Below are positions 25,617-34,575 of a DNA stretch of 38,910 nucleotides, piece after piece. The notes beneath the pieces are model-generated. The model saw only the letters and a program-made list of their open reading frames with translations. It had not been told where the DNA came from and searched no databases. How positions within the stretch are numbered: position 1 is the first letter of the stretch; the number at the start of each line of letters is the position of its first letter. The translations under genes and the position numbers were made by a program. Origin of the DNA: Alphaproteobacteria bacterium (GTDB lineage: Bacteria > Pseudomonadota > Alphaproteobacteria > Rickettsiales > UBA1997); NCBI GenBank assembly GCA_014190355.1, contig BJGH01000012.1, forward strand, positions 1-38,910, in the 5' to 3' direction.

Positions 25617-26432
25617 ATGATCCCAAAGATTTTTATTGAACAATGGCAACAAAATGCACCGTGGCAAAGCCTTGATATGGTTGAGCAGGATTTAATCATT
25701 AACAGGGCTTTGGTAAGCCTTTACCAAAATCAGAAAATTAAAGAAAGCCTGATTTTTCGTGGTGGAACTGCACTCAACAAAATTTACCTCAAACCCTCAG
25801 CGCGTTATAGTGAAGATTTAGACTTTGTTCAAACCAAAGCACAGCCAATTGGCGAAACTATAGATGCTATCAGAGTTGCGCTTAATTGGCTTGGTGAGCC
25901 AAATCGCCTTTTAACGTCAGCGTCAGCAAAATTAGTTTACAAATACACCTCGGTTAATGGTTTACCAATGAAGCTGAAAATTGAAATTAACACCACCGAG
26001 CATTTTCAGGTGATGGATATCAACAATGTAGCTTTTGGTTTTGAGTCGCAGTGGTTTAGCGGCGAAAGCATTGTTGCGGTTAACCAGTTAGAAGAGTTAA
26101 TGGCAACCAAGATAAGAGCCTTATACCAAAGGCGTAAAGGCAGGGATTTGTTTGATCTGTGGATGGTCTTCAGCAAAAATTTAGCAAACATTGATGAGAG
26201 CTTAAAAATTTTCAAAAAATATTGTGATCATGGTGGGCTAAAAATTTCCAAAGATTTGTTTCTAAAAAACCTCGAATTGAAGCGCTTAAACAAAGACTTC
26301 CAACTCGATATGAATATTTTGCTGCCTCATCAGCTCCCTCCGTATAATGTTCCATTTATTCCTAATCAAACTAACTGGAATTTTGACGAGGCTTTTGAGT
26401 ATGTAACAAGTAAAATTGTTAACCGAATTTAA
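25617..26432 (+). CDS. AbiEii-family nucleotidyltransferase toxin
   Basis: This 271-residue nucleotidyltransferase has the AbiEii active-site pattern IFRGGTALNKIY (GGT at 49-51) and SARYSEDLDFV (Asp67, Asp69), followed by the conserved VNQLEELMATKIRALYQRRKG and RDLFDLWM. AbiEii/MenA-type toxins transfer nucleotides to tRNA or other targets and cause abortive infection when released from AbiEi. It follows the antitoxin, the normal order. The gene looks intact. The next gene begins 16 bases after its stop, so it may share the transcript. Confidence 0.88.
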   Translation: MIPKIFIEQWQQNAPWQSLDMVEQDLIINRALVSLYQNQKIKESLIFRGGTALNKIYLKPSARYSEDLDFVQTKAQPIGETIDAIRVALNWLGEPNRLLTSASAKLVYKYTSVNGLPMKLKIEINTTEHFQVMDINNVAFGFESQWFSGESIVAVNQLEELMATKIRALYQRRKGRDLFDLWMVFSKNLANIDESLKIFKKYCDHGGLKISKDLFLKNLELKRLNKDFQLDMNILLPHQLPPYNVPFIPNQTNWNFDEAFEYVTSKIVNRI

Positions 26433-26448
26433 CTAAATTAAAATAAAT

Positions 26449-27216
26449 ATGGGCGCACCAGTTAAAAAACTTCTTAATTTTTTTGAAAGATTTCATGAGG
26501 CATGCAAAGGAAAAAAGCACCATCATAAGTTGATAGATATAATGCAGGAAGTCCTTGTTTGTGATAATGAAGATGAAGTGTTTGCTGTATATCCAATGAT
26601 ATTAAACCAAGTTAAATTTGCCTTTGACTTTTTAGAGAACAACACAAGGCAAAACGCTGAATCTCTTGAAAAAGTAAGATCTCATATGGAGAACTGTGTA
26701 AATCAGAGTAGAGCCTCATTATACAAAACATTGTCTGAAAATAATCAAGATCCTAAAAAATATCCAATTTATTTAGATCATAATATTTTTGAGTTATTTA
26801 AATCTTTTGCAAATGGTCTTCCAGATGAGGAAGAGGATATCGCTAAAGAAGATGTAAATAATTTAATTAAAGAAATTGAAGACTTAAAAAACAGTTTGAC
26901 GTATAAAAAAATTATTTTCGGAGATAAGTTATATCTACAAAATCTTTTAAAAAGAATTATTCTTACATTAAGAAATTATGATAAATTCAGTTTATCAGAT
27001 GAATTGATCGGAGATTCGTTATCTTTATTTTACAATGTTTCAACCAATGATGAGCTAAACAAAGATAGCAATTTTTTTGACAAAGCAAAAAATATATGTG
27101 GTAAAATTTTTAATAAAGTGAAACCCGATAAAGTGCGGTTGGAGCTTAATTTTAATTCCATGGGTGTTATTGGCTCCAAGATTTCGTTAGATTGGAAGAA
27201 TAAAGATGATAATTAA
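26449..27216 (+). CDS. Unrecognised 255-aa helical protein, partner of the UvrD-like helicase
   Basis: I recognise no family. The protein is mostly alpha-helical and charged, with a His-rich GKKHHHKLID near residue 22, a helical core (VYPMILNQVKFAFDFLENN; ESLEKVRSHMENCVNQSRAS), an acidic patch (LPDEEEDIAKEDVNN, about 125-140) and a final basic/beta segment (PDKVRLELNFNSMGV, SKISLDWKNK). It has no signal peptide or membrane span. It sits between AbiEii (16 bases upstream) and a UvrD-like helicase (48 bases downstream), all in one direction inside a defence island. A role as sensor or effector working with the helicase is inference from position. Confidence 0.6.
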   Translation: MGAPVKKLLNFFERFHEACKGKKHHHKLIDIMQEVLVCDNEDEVFAVYPMILNQVKFAFDFLENNTRQNAESLEKVRSHMENCVNQSRASLYKTLSENNQDPKKYPIYLDHNIFELFKSFANGLPDEEEDIAKEDVNNLIKEIEDLKNSLTYKKIIFGDKLYLQNLLKRIILTLRNYDKFSLSDELIGDSLSLFYNVSTNDELNKDSNFFDKAKNICGKIFNKVKPDKVRLELNFNSMGVIGSKISLDWKNKDDN

Positions 27217-27264
27217 TAAAAGATTCGTCATTTAATATAAACTATTATTAATAATTGCATAAAA

Positions 27265-29355
27265 ATGATCCTAGAAGAACTAAATCAAAGCCAAAAAAAA
27301 GCCGCAACTTTTGAAGGAAGACATCTACTTGTTTTAGCTGGGGCAGGAACAGGAAAAACTAAAACGATTATTGCAAGGGCATCGTATCTTATTTCAAAAG
27401 GAGTTTCTGCTAGTAAGATCCAAATTCTTACATTTACCAAAAGATCAGCATGTGAAATTGTTTCAAGGGTAAAAAACTCTTTAGAAAACAATCAAGCTCA
27501 ATCTTTAAATGGATCAACTTTTCATTCGTGGTGCAATAAATTAATAACAAATTATCCAAATCTTTTTGGCGTTAATGGTTTTACAATAATTGATGAAGAT
27601 GATCAAGTGTCCATTATGAAAATTGTTTGTGGCAAAAAGAGCATTATTTTTGAAGATATAAAAATTAAACCACAGTCACTTTTAGATTTATATTCCTTTG
27701 CAAGAAATACAAAAAGGAACTTAACTGAAACAATAAGGTTTAAAATATTTGAAGATAAAAATAGTGAAGAAATAGATAAAAAAATATCATTACTAAAGGG
27801 GAAAATAGAGGAAATTATCAGAAGCTACGAGCAAAAGAAAAAAGAAAGAAAATATTTGGATTATGATGATATAATTCAAGTTGTAGCAAATAGAATAAAG
27901 CTGGATAATCAGGCGAGAAAAATAATTTCTTCTCAATATGAGCATATTCTTGTTGATGAAATGCAAGATACAAATCCTTTGCAATGGGATCTACTACATC
28001 CTTTTCAAGAAATCTGCAGTTTATTTTGTGTTGGCGATGATGCTCAATCGATTTATTCATTTAGAGGTGCAGATTTTAAGAATGTACATCTATTTAATCA
28101 AAGGGTGAAAGATTCGGAGGTTTATAAATTACAAGATAATTATCGCTCAACGCAAGAAATTTTAGATCTTTCAAACTGGCTTCTTGAACAATCAACAATT
28201 GACTATGATAAGAAATTAATTTCGGTAAAAGGAGCTGGTAAAACTCCTGTGATTTTCAATATTGAGAATGAGTGGGAAGAAGCGAATTTTATCGCAGATA
28301 GGATTTTAGATAATTACATCAATAATAACAAACTATATTCTGATCATCTAATACTTTCTAGATCACAATTTTATACTACCAAAATACAGGCAATTTTTTT
28401 AGAAAAGAAAATCCCATACATAACATATGGCGGAAGAAAGTTTATGGAATCAGCTCATATTAAAGATTTAATCTCAGTATTTAGAGTTGTTAATAATTTT
28501 AATGATGAAATTGCTTGGATTAGGTTTTTAACATTGTGGGAAGGGATAGGTGAAATTAGAGCTTTAAAATATATAGAAAATCTTTTGAAACTAGAAAGTA
28601 TAGGTGACTGCATCATGCACTTATCATTAATTCATAAAAATGACTCAAATTCTATAATTCCAAAGATATTATCAAAGGCATCAGAAAATAAAGGCGATCT
28701 TCAGAAGCTAGTAGATACTACATATGAATTAATGGAAAAAAGACTTTCAGAAAAATATAAAGAAGATTGGGTTAGAAAAAGAAAATCAGATTTTCCAGTG
28801 TTGTCAGTTTTGGCAGGAAAATATTCAAGCTTAGGTGAGTTTATATCTGAATGTATTTTAGATAATTCTACTAATGTTAATAACTCCCCAACCCTTATGA
28901 GTAGTGATTTATTAGAAAAAGAAAAAATAAAAGATGTTGTTGTAATATCAACAATTCATTCAGCAAAAGGGCTAGAATCTGATATTTGTTTCATAGTTAA
29001 TGTTTCTCCAAAAAACTTTCCATCTTTGCTATCAATTAATGATATTGATCAAATTGAAGAAGAAAGAAGAGTTCTTTATGTTGCATTAACAAGAGCAAAA
29101 AATGAGCTAATAATAACAAGGAATATAAGTTCTATAAACTCTGAAAGAAAAGTTTTAGAGCCTTTAAAAGAGAATTATCAAATTGAAAATAGCGATCAAG
29201 GGCAAAGGGATAAAAAAATCTTAGAAACTTATTTTCTTAATTCTCTGCCTGAAAAATTAGCAAAACAAGAGGTTGTTAAATTTGGTAAAGAAGGTGTTTT
29301 TGATATAGAAAAACCAAACGAATTAATAATTGAGTACGGTATAGATTTTAGTTAA
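27265..29355 (+). CDS. UvrD/Rep-like superfamily 1A DNA helicase
   Basis: This 696-residue helicase has all SF1A motifs: LNQSQKKAA (Q motif), AGAGTGKTKT (Walker A, 25-32), ILTFTKRSACEI (Ia), HILVDEMQDTNPLQWD (II, near 230), VGDDAQSIYSFRGAD (III), DNYRSTQEIL (IV), STIHSAKGLESD (V) and RRVLYVALTRAKNELII (VI). The usual chromosomal UvrD C-terminal tail is absent, so it looks like an accessory helicase. Its neighbours are AbiE, the unrecognised 255-aa protein and a restriction-modification system, which points to defence. No nuclease domain is present, so a nuclease activity would have to come from a partner. It might supply Gabija-like helicase function, but no GajA-type gene is seen. Confidence 0.85.
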   Translation: MILEELNQSQKKAATFEGRHLLVLAGAGTGKTKTIIARASYLISKGVSASKIQILTFTKRSACEIVSRVKNSLENNQAQSLNGSTFHSWCNKLITNYPNLFGVNGFTIIDEDDQVSIMKIVCGKKSIIFEDIKIKPQSLLDLYSFARNTKRNLTETIRFKIFEDKNSEEIDKKISLLKGKIEEIIRSYEQKKKERKYLDYDDIIQVVANRIKLDNQARKIISSQYEHILVDEMQDTNPLQWDLLHPFQEICSLFCVGDDAQSIYSFRGADFKNVHLFNQRVKDSEVYKLQDNYRSTQEILDLSNWLLEQSTIDYDKKLISVKGAGKTPVIFNIENEWEEANFIADRILDNYINNNKLYSDHLILSRSQFYTTKIQAIFLEKKIPYITYGGRKFMESAHIKDLISVFRVVNNFNDEIAWIRFLTLWEGIGEIRALKYIENLLKLESIGDCIMHLSLIHKNDSNSIIPKILSKASENKGDLQKLVDTTYELMEKRLSEKYKEDWVRKRKSDFPVLSVLAGKYSSLGEFISECILDNSTNVNNSPTLMSSDLLEKEKIKDVVVISTIHSAKGLESDICFIVNVSPKNFPSLLSINDIDQIEEERRVLYVALTRAKNELIITRNISSINSERKVLEPLKENYQIENSDQGQRDKKILETYFLNSLPEKLAKQEVVKFGKEGVFDIEKPNELIIEYGIDFS

Positions 29356-29497
29356 AATTAAACTTGATGAGTCACCCCAAATCTTCTTAAATCAAAGGCT
29401 TTATTGATTTCTTAATATCGTAAAGACTCAAAGATGCTTGTTGATTAATAAACACAAAATTTTTTTGATATTAGATTGATATTAAAGTTTGTATAAA

Positions 29498-29602
29498 AAT
29501 TTTAGGTTAAAAAAATTAGCAGTTTTAGATGAGAAATTGATTGAAGCTTTTCAATAAAATGTAGATTTAAAAATTGTTGCTAATTTTGAAATTTTTGGTA
29601 AA
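29498..29602 (+). repeat. ~95-bp direct repeat, right copy
   Basis: This is the right-hand copy of 24275-24372. It differs by a few bases and an extra GAAATTTTT near its end. It lies in the 375-base gap (29356-29730) between the helicase and the methyltransferase. I see no gene in that gap beyond this fragment and a short AT-rich promoter stretch before the methyltransferase. Confidence 0.8.
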
Positions 29603-29730
29603 TTTGATTAGTTAAAATTTTGGCTTAATAACATCGGATTATTTTTAACAATCTCAAGGTTTTTTAGCTAGAATTTTAAAAAATAGCTTTATGTTTTTTG
29701 TTTAAAAAATTAATGAATTAATATAAATAA

Positions 29731-31293
29731 ATGCCAATTTTGCACTGGTTAGACAGAGATAAGACGATAAAACAAACAAGCCGAGCCCCATATCGCTTAC
29801 TTGAGATTGATCCAAAATTTTCTTGCGGAGATCGAAATTCACAAAATCTCTTAATTCAGGGTGACAATTTGGAAGCTCTAAAAGCTCTCCTTCCTTACTA
29901 CGCTGGCAAAGTAAAATGCATCTTTATTGATCCGCCATATAACACAAAAAGTGCTTTTGAGCATTACGATGACAACTTAGAACATACCAAATGGCTTGAG
30001 ATGATGTACCCAAGGCTTGAGTTGCTTGCGGAGCTTTTAAGTGACGATGGTGTAATTTTTATCTCAATAAACGATGATCAGGTTCATTATTTAAAGGTTA
30101 TATTAGATGAAATTTTTGGGCGCAAAAACTTTTGCGGAAGCTTTGTTTGGGAAAAGAAAAAGAAACCATCTTTTCTCAATAGTAATATGGGATCAGTCAC
30201 TGAGTACATACTTTCTTATGCAAAGAATCGTATAAACTCTCCTGCTTTTATAGGTGGGGTAACAACGGCGGGAAAAAAATATCCACTGAACAATGCTGGT
30301 AATTCCATTCAGATACTAACTTTTCCTGCAAATAGCGTAGAATTTCTTTGCGAAGACCAGATATTTGAACCGCAGGATATGTCTTCGGGTAATATCAAAA
30401 CAAAACTTTTAGATAGGTTAGAAGTTAAAGATGGAAGGAATAAAGATTTGTTCAGACTTGAGGGAGAGTGGAGATACTCTCAAAAAAAATTGTCTGAAAT
30501 TCTAAGCAATAAAGAGAGAATTGTTATAAGCAAAGCTCCATTTAGACCAAATCATATTAAAGAAGGTGGAGAGCCAAAAAAAATTAAAAATCTTCTTAGT
30601 ATCGCGCACTACAACATGTCCACATATGAAGACGCAGCAGAAGAAGGCTCATTACTTTTTGGACATGATAATTCTTTTGATTATCCAAAGCCGGAAAAGT
30701 TGATTGGCACTCTTATCGGATCATCAACAAAAGAAGGCGATCTTGTTCTCGACTCATTTCTTGGCTCTGGAACGACTGCCGCTGTTGCTCACAAAATGAA
30801 TAGACATTGGATTGGAATTGAGATGGGTGAGCATGCTAAAACACATTGTGCTGTTCGTTTGCAACAAGTAATCGATGGTGAGCAAGGTGGAATTTCAAGA
30901 GATGTTAATTGGCAAGGTGGTGGAGGTTTACGTTTTTACAATCTTGGTGAAGCAATTTTTGATGAAGATGGTCAGATCAACAAAAACATCAGGTTCGAGC
31001 ATTTAGCAGCACATATTTGGTTTTCAGAAACCAAAACTCCTTTTGGTCAAAAAGAAAAATCTCCGCTTTTAGGAATTCATGAAGGCGTTGCTTACTATCT
31101 GCTATTTAACGGTATTTTAGGCGATAAAAGCATTTCCGGCGGAAATGTTCTAACCTCAAAAATTCTCTCAGCTCTACCAAATTTTAATGGTCCGAAAGTA
31201 ATTTATGGCGAAACAAGTCGATTAGGCCTATCCAAACTCGAAGATAATCAAATTACCTTCAAGCAAACCCCATACGATATCAAAGCGAGGTAA
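29731..31293 (+). CDS. mod: Type III-like DNA adenine methyltransferase (Mod)
   Basis: This 520-residue beta-class N6-adenine methyltransferase has the catalytic motif IDPPYNTKSAFEHYDD (DPPY at 67-70) before the SAM-binding motif LDSFLGSGTTAA (about 340-350), the order typical of type III Mod. Between them is a variable target-recognition region (about 140-300). After the SAM motif come HWIGIEMGEHA and a C-terminal extension seen in Mod proteins paired with a type III-like Res. The Res gene starts three bases after its stop. Composition is closer to average GC than the tra region. It should both protect self DNA and specify the recognition site for Res. Confidence 0.88.
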   Translation: MPILHWLDRDKTIKQTSRAPYRLLEIDPKFSCGDRNSQNLLIQGDNLEALKALLPYYAGKVKCIFIDPPYNTKSAFEHYDDNLEHTKWLEMMYPRLELLAELLSDDGVIFISINDDQVHYLKVILDEIFGRKNFCGSFVWEKKKKPSFLNSNMGSVTEYILSYAKNRINSPAFIGGVTTAGKKYPLNNAGNSIQILTFPANSVEFLCEDQIFEPQDMSSGNIKTKLLDRLEVKDGRNKDLFRLEGEWRYSQKKLSEILSNKERIVISKAPFRPNHIKEGGEPKKIKNLLSIAHYNMSTYEDAAEEGSLLFGHDNSFDYPKPEKLIGTLIGSSTKEGDLVLDSFLGSGTTAAVAHKMNRHWIGIEMGEHAKTHCAVRLQQVIDGEQGGISRDVNWQGGGGLRFYNLGEAIFDEDGQINKNIRFEHLAAHIWFSETKTPFGQKEKSPLLGIHEGVAYYLLFNGILGDKSISGGNVLTSKILSALPNFNGPKVIYGETSRLGLSKLEDNQITFKQTPYDIKAR

Positions 31294-31295
31294 TT

Positions 31296-33890
31296 ATGAT
31301 TAAACTAAAAAAGTATCAGGATAAATCTCTCGAAATTTTGCGTAACTTCCTTGAATCAGCTCGCTTCGAAGGTGTTAAAGCTGCTTATGATAAATTGCAG
31401 TCTCAGCGCTATGGCAATCAAAATTTTAAACCATTTCAGCCTTTAAGTGGCTTGGAAAATACCCCATATGTTTGTTTGCGCTTGCCAACTGGCGGCGGAA
31501 AAACTTTGCTTTCTGCTCACACAATTGCACTTGCAGGTAAAGCCTACATTGAAAACGAATATCCGCTCACTCTTTGGTTAGTTCCAACCAACACGATCAA
31601 AACACAAACCCTGGAAACTCTTAAGAATCCTGACCACGCAAATTATCAGGTTTTGGAAAAAGCCTTTGATGGAAAATTTAGAGTTTTTGACATTACTGAT
31701 TTTCGCAACATTCGCCCACAAGATATTGCGGACAGAGCTTGTATTGTAATTTCAACCTTTGCCTCACTTCGAGTTGATAATACTGAAGGACGCAAAGCCT
31801 ATGATCACGATGAAAATTTAGAACCACATTTCAGCAAAATTCCAAGCAATGCTGAAGGAATGGAAAAAAGTGAAGATGGTAAAATCAAATTCTCGTTTGC
31901 AAATCTTCTAAATTGGCATCGACCTTTAGTGATCGTTGATGAAGCGCATAATGCTAAAACTGATTTAAGTGCTGAGGTTTTACGTCGTGTTAATGCTTCT
32001 TGCGTAGTTGAATATACCGCAACTCCGGCGCCAAATAGTAATGTGATTCATTCGGTTACTGCTGCCGAATTGAAAGCGGAACAAATGATCAAATTACCAA
32101 TCATTCTTTCTGAACATATTTCGTGGGAACAGGCAATTACTAATTCGATTCAAACCCGCCAAAGACTAGAAGAACTGGCGGTAAAAGATACTGATTACAT
32201 TCGCCCAATCATCCTCTTTCAAGCAGAAAACAAAGATCGAGAAATCACAGTCGAAGTTTTAGAAAAATACCTAACTGACAACGAAGGAATTGATCGCAAG
32301 CAAATCGCGATTGTTACTGGTGATCAAAAGGAGTTGGATTCAATCGATCTCTTCAATCCAAATTGCGAGATTCGCTATGTCATCACTGTTCAAGCTCTAA
32401 AAGAAGGATGGGATTGTTCTTTTGCTTATGTTTTATGTTCGGTTGCCAACACAAAATCAGCAACAGCAGTTGAACAGTTGCTTGGTCGTGTTCTTCGTAT
32501 GCCTTACGCTAAAGAAAGAACTCAGGCCAATTTAAACAAAGCCTACGCTCATGTTTCGTCAAAAAGCTGGCCACATGCAGTCACTGAACTTCACGATCGT
32601 TTGGTTAGTATGGGATTTGAGAAGCAAGAAGCTGAGGAAGTTATTTACGCTCAACCATCATTTTTGCCGCAAGAAAAAGCGCCGCCATTTGAAATGATTT
32701 TGGCTAGTGAGCCAGATTTATCGAATCTTGATTTAGCAGAAAAATCTTTGGTTTCGGTAAATAAAATTTCTGAAGGAGTTTTTGAGTTAAAAGTGGAGCA
32801 AGGTTTTAATGCGGCTTTAGCAGAAAAACTTACCACCTCTATCAAAGATAAAAAAGATCGCGCAGAAATTGCACTTCGGGCAAAAATTCACATCAAACAC
32901 TTGCCGGAAAATTTATCTCCTTCACAGCGGGGCGAAATTTTTGTCGTTCCTCAACTTTGCCTAAATTTTGACGGCGATATTGAACTTGCTGAAGCTGAAA
33001 TTTGTCTTGATGCAAATGGCTGGAGTTTACTCGATTATCCGACAGTTTTAACAAAAGAAGAATTTACTGTTTATGAAGAAGCAAAACAGTATATTGCTGA
33101 CATTGTTGGTCAAAAAATCAAAATCGATTTCTTAAATAAATCAGAACAGTTAAGCCTTGAAGGAATCAAAACTGAACTTGATGAAGTTGGTCTTTGTCGC
33201 TGGTTAGATAAAAAGCTAAGAGCTGCGGATATTAAGCAGGAAATTCTTTTAGAATTTTTGCGCCGCACAGTTAAGAATCTTTTGGCACGTGACGATATTG
33301 ATATGCCAAAGTTGGTGCGCGGAAGATTTGTTCTTGAAAAAATTCTACAAAACAAAATCGCTCTTCACAGAAAAACTGCTTACAGCAAAGGCTATCAATC
33401 CTGCATGTTTGGTGATAAAGCAATTTCCACAATAAGCCCTGAAAATTTTAGCTTTTCCTTCGATCCAAATAACTATCCATCAAGCATCAATTACGAAGGC
33501 AAATTTGGCTTTAGTAAGCATTACTATTCTCGTATCGGCATGATGAATGATGAGGAAGCTGAGTGCGCTTTTGCAATTGATCAAAATCCAAATGTTAAAT
33601 TCTGGGTAAGAAACCTTGAGCGCCAGCCAAAATATTCATTCTGGTTGCCAACCTCAACTGATAAATTTTATCCGGATTTTTTAGTGCAACTTAATGATGG
33701 AAGGATTTTGGTTGTTGAGTATAAGGGCTCTCAATTTGCTGGTAGTGATGATGCGGAAGAAAAAGAACTTATAGGTAAAGTTTGGGCAGAGAAATCGGGG
33801 AATTTGTTTTTGATGGCGTGGAAAAAGGACGATAAAGGTTCCGATATTATCCAGCAAATAAAGGAATTACTAAAATATGGAAATACTTAG
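31296..33890 (+). CDS. res: Type III-like restriction endonuclease subunit (Res)
   Basis: This 864-residue Res has an SF2 helicase core: LRLPTGGGKTLLSAH (Walker A, 63-70), VIVDEAHNAKT (DEAH, about 215-218), YTATPAP (motif III), and AVEQLLGRVLRMP (motif VI, about 390-400). The C-terminal nuclease has FYPDFLVQLNDGRILVVEYKG, a PD...ExK pattern (Asp about 793, Glu about 808, Lys about 810). The size and order match type III restriction subunits, which translocate or slide and then cleave with Mod. The last codons overlap the hamA start by 14 bases, so restriction and Hachiman are translationally coupled. Confidence 0.88.
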   Translation: MIKLKKYQDKSLEILRNFLESARFEGVKAAYDKLQSQRYGNQNFKPFQPLSGLENTPYVCLRLPTGGGKTLLSAHTIALAGKAYIENEYPLTLWLVPTNTIKTQTLETLKNPDHANYQVLEKAFDGKFRVFDITDFRNIRPQDIADRACIVISTFASLRVDNTEGRKAYDHDENLEPHFSKIPSNAEGMEKSEDGKIKFSFANLLNWHRPLVIVDEAHNAKTDLSAEVLRRVNASCVVEYTATPAPNSNVIHSVTAAELKAEQMIKLPIILSEHISWEQAITNSIQTRQRLEELAVKDTDYIRPIILFQAENKDREITVEVLEKYLTDNEGIDRKQIAIVTGDQKELDSIDLFNPNCEIRYVITVQALKEGWDCSFAYVLCSVANTKSATAVEQLLGRVLRMPYAKERTQANLNKAYAHVSSKSWPHAVTELHDRLVSMGFEKQEAEEVIYAQPSFLPQEKAPPFEMILASEPDLSNLDLAEKSLVSVNKISEGVFELKVEQGFNAALAEKLTTSIKDKKDRAEIALRAKIHIKHLPENLSPSQRGEIFVVPQLCLNFDGDIELAEAEICLDANGWSLLDYPTVLTKEEFTVYEEAKQYIADIVGQKIKIDFLNKSEQLSLEGIKTELDEVGLCRWLDKKLRAADIKQEILLEFLRRTVKNLLARDDIDMPKLVRGRFVLEKILQNKIALHRKTAYSKGYQSCMFGDKAISTISPENFSFSFDPNNYPSSINYEGKFGFSKHYYSRIGMMNDEEAECAFAIDQNPNVKFWVRNLERQPKYSFWLPTSTDKFYPDFLVQLNDGRILVVEYKGSQFAGSDDAEEKELIGKVWAEKSGNLFLMAWKKDDKGSDIIQQIKELLKYGNT

Positions 33891-34575
33891 TTATGAAGAA
33901 ATAGATTCATCGTCACATGGTACCTTGTGCAGAGTTTATTGCGTTCATGCAAAGGTAACAAAAATTAATGAATGTGCACAGGAAATGATATCGATAATTT
34001 CCGATACTAGCTGGATCAATAAATTGGGGCCTATTCCAAAAAAAACATTTGAGGCAACATCTGCCAGAACTATATCAAAATTAGTAAATGATATTTTGTT
34101 AAAAGTTGTAAATGAGGTTACTGCAGATTTTGGAGAATATTTGATATCTCATTCAGCTCAACTCGCTTTAGAAAGAAATTCTCATACAAAATTTCCTCTA
34201 GCAGAATTGTTGAAAGACAGAGTTTCAGGTAATGGTGGTTTTGATTTTCATACAGAAAGTCAAACGCAGCATATTATGTTTGGAGAAGCTAAATATAGCG
34301 CAACCTATACCCCAAAAAAAGAAGCAATTGAACAAATAGAAAGATTTGTGAGGGAGAAAAAAGATGATGCAGAGTTGCTAATTCTTAACAACTTTGCTAG
34401 CGAGACAGCGATGGGCAAAGCGGTAGATGGTAAAAAAGGATATGTTGCGGCTTTTTCTTTAAATGGCTCCGATGCTAAAAAGATCTTCCAAGATGCTCTA
34501 AATTCAGAAGTTCTAAAAAAACTTTTGGTCCATCAAGAGCTATATTTGATAGGTATCGAGTGTCATGAAAATTAA
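33877..34575 (+). CDS. hamA: HamA, Hachiman nuclease subunit (DUF1837)
   Basis: This 232-residue DUF1837 protein is the HamA subunit of Hachiman. The PD-(D/E)XK-type active site is visible as GNGGFDFHTESQTQ (Asp123) followed by IMFGEAKYS (Glu137, Lys139). Upstream are ARTISKLVNDILLKV and FGEYLISHSAQLALER. HamA forms a complex with the HamB helicase, and activation leads to DNA degradation and abortive defence against phage. The ATG lies inside the last codons of res (14-base overlap). The stop overlaps hamB by 11 bases. The gene appears intact and about the usual size. Confidence 0.85.
   Translation: MEILSYEEIDSSSHGTLCRVYCVHAKVTKINECAQEMISIISDTSWINKLGPIPKKTFEATSARTISKLVNDILLKVVNEVTADFGEYLISHSAQLALERNSHTKFPLAELLKDRVSGNGGFDFHTESQTQHIMFGEAKYSATYTPKKEAIEQIERFVREKKDDAELLILNNFASETAMGKAVDGKKGYVAAFSLNGSDAKKIFQDALNSEVLKKLLVHQELYLIGIECHEN

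Noticed and set aside
26449-29355. Gabija (GajAB) call for the helicase pair
   Set aside because: The 255-aa partner has no visible ATPase or Toprim/OLD motifs and is far shorter than GajA.
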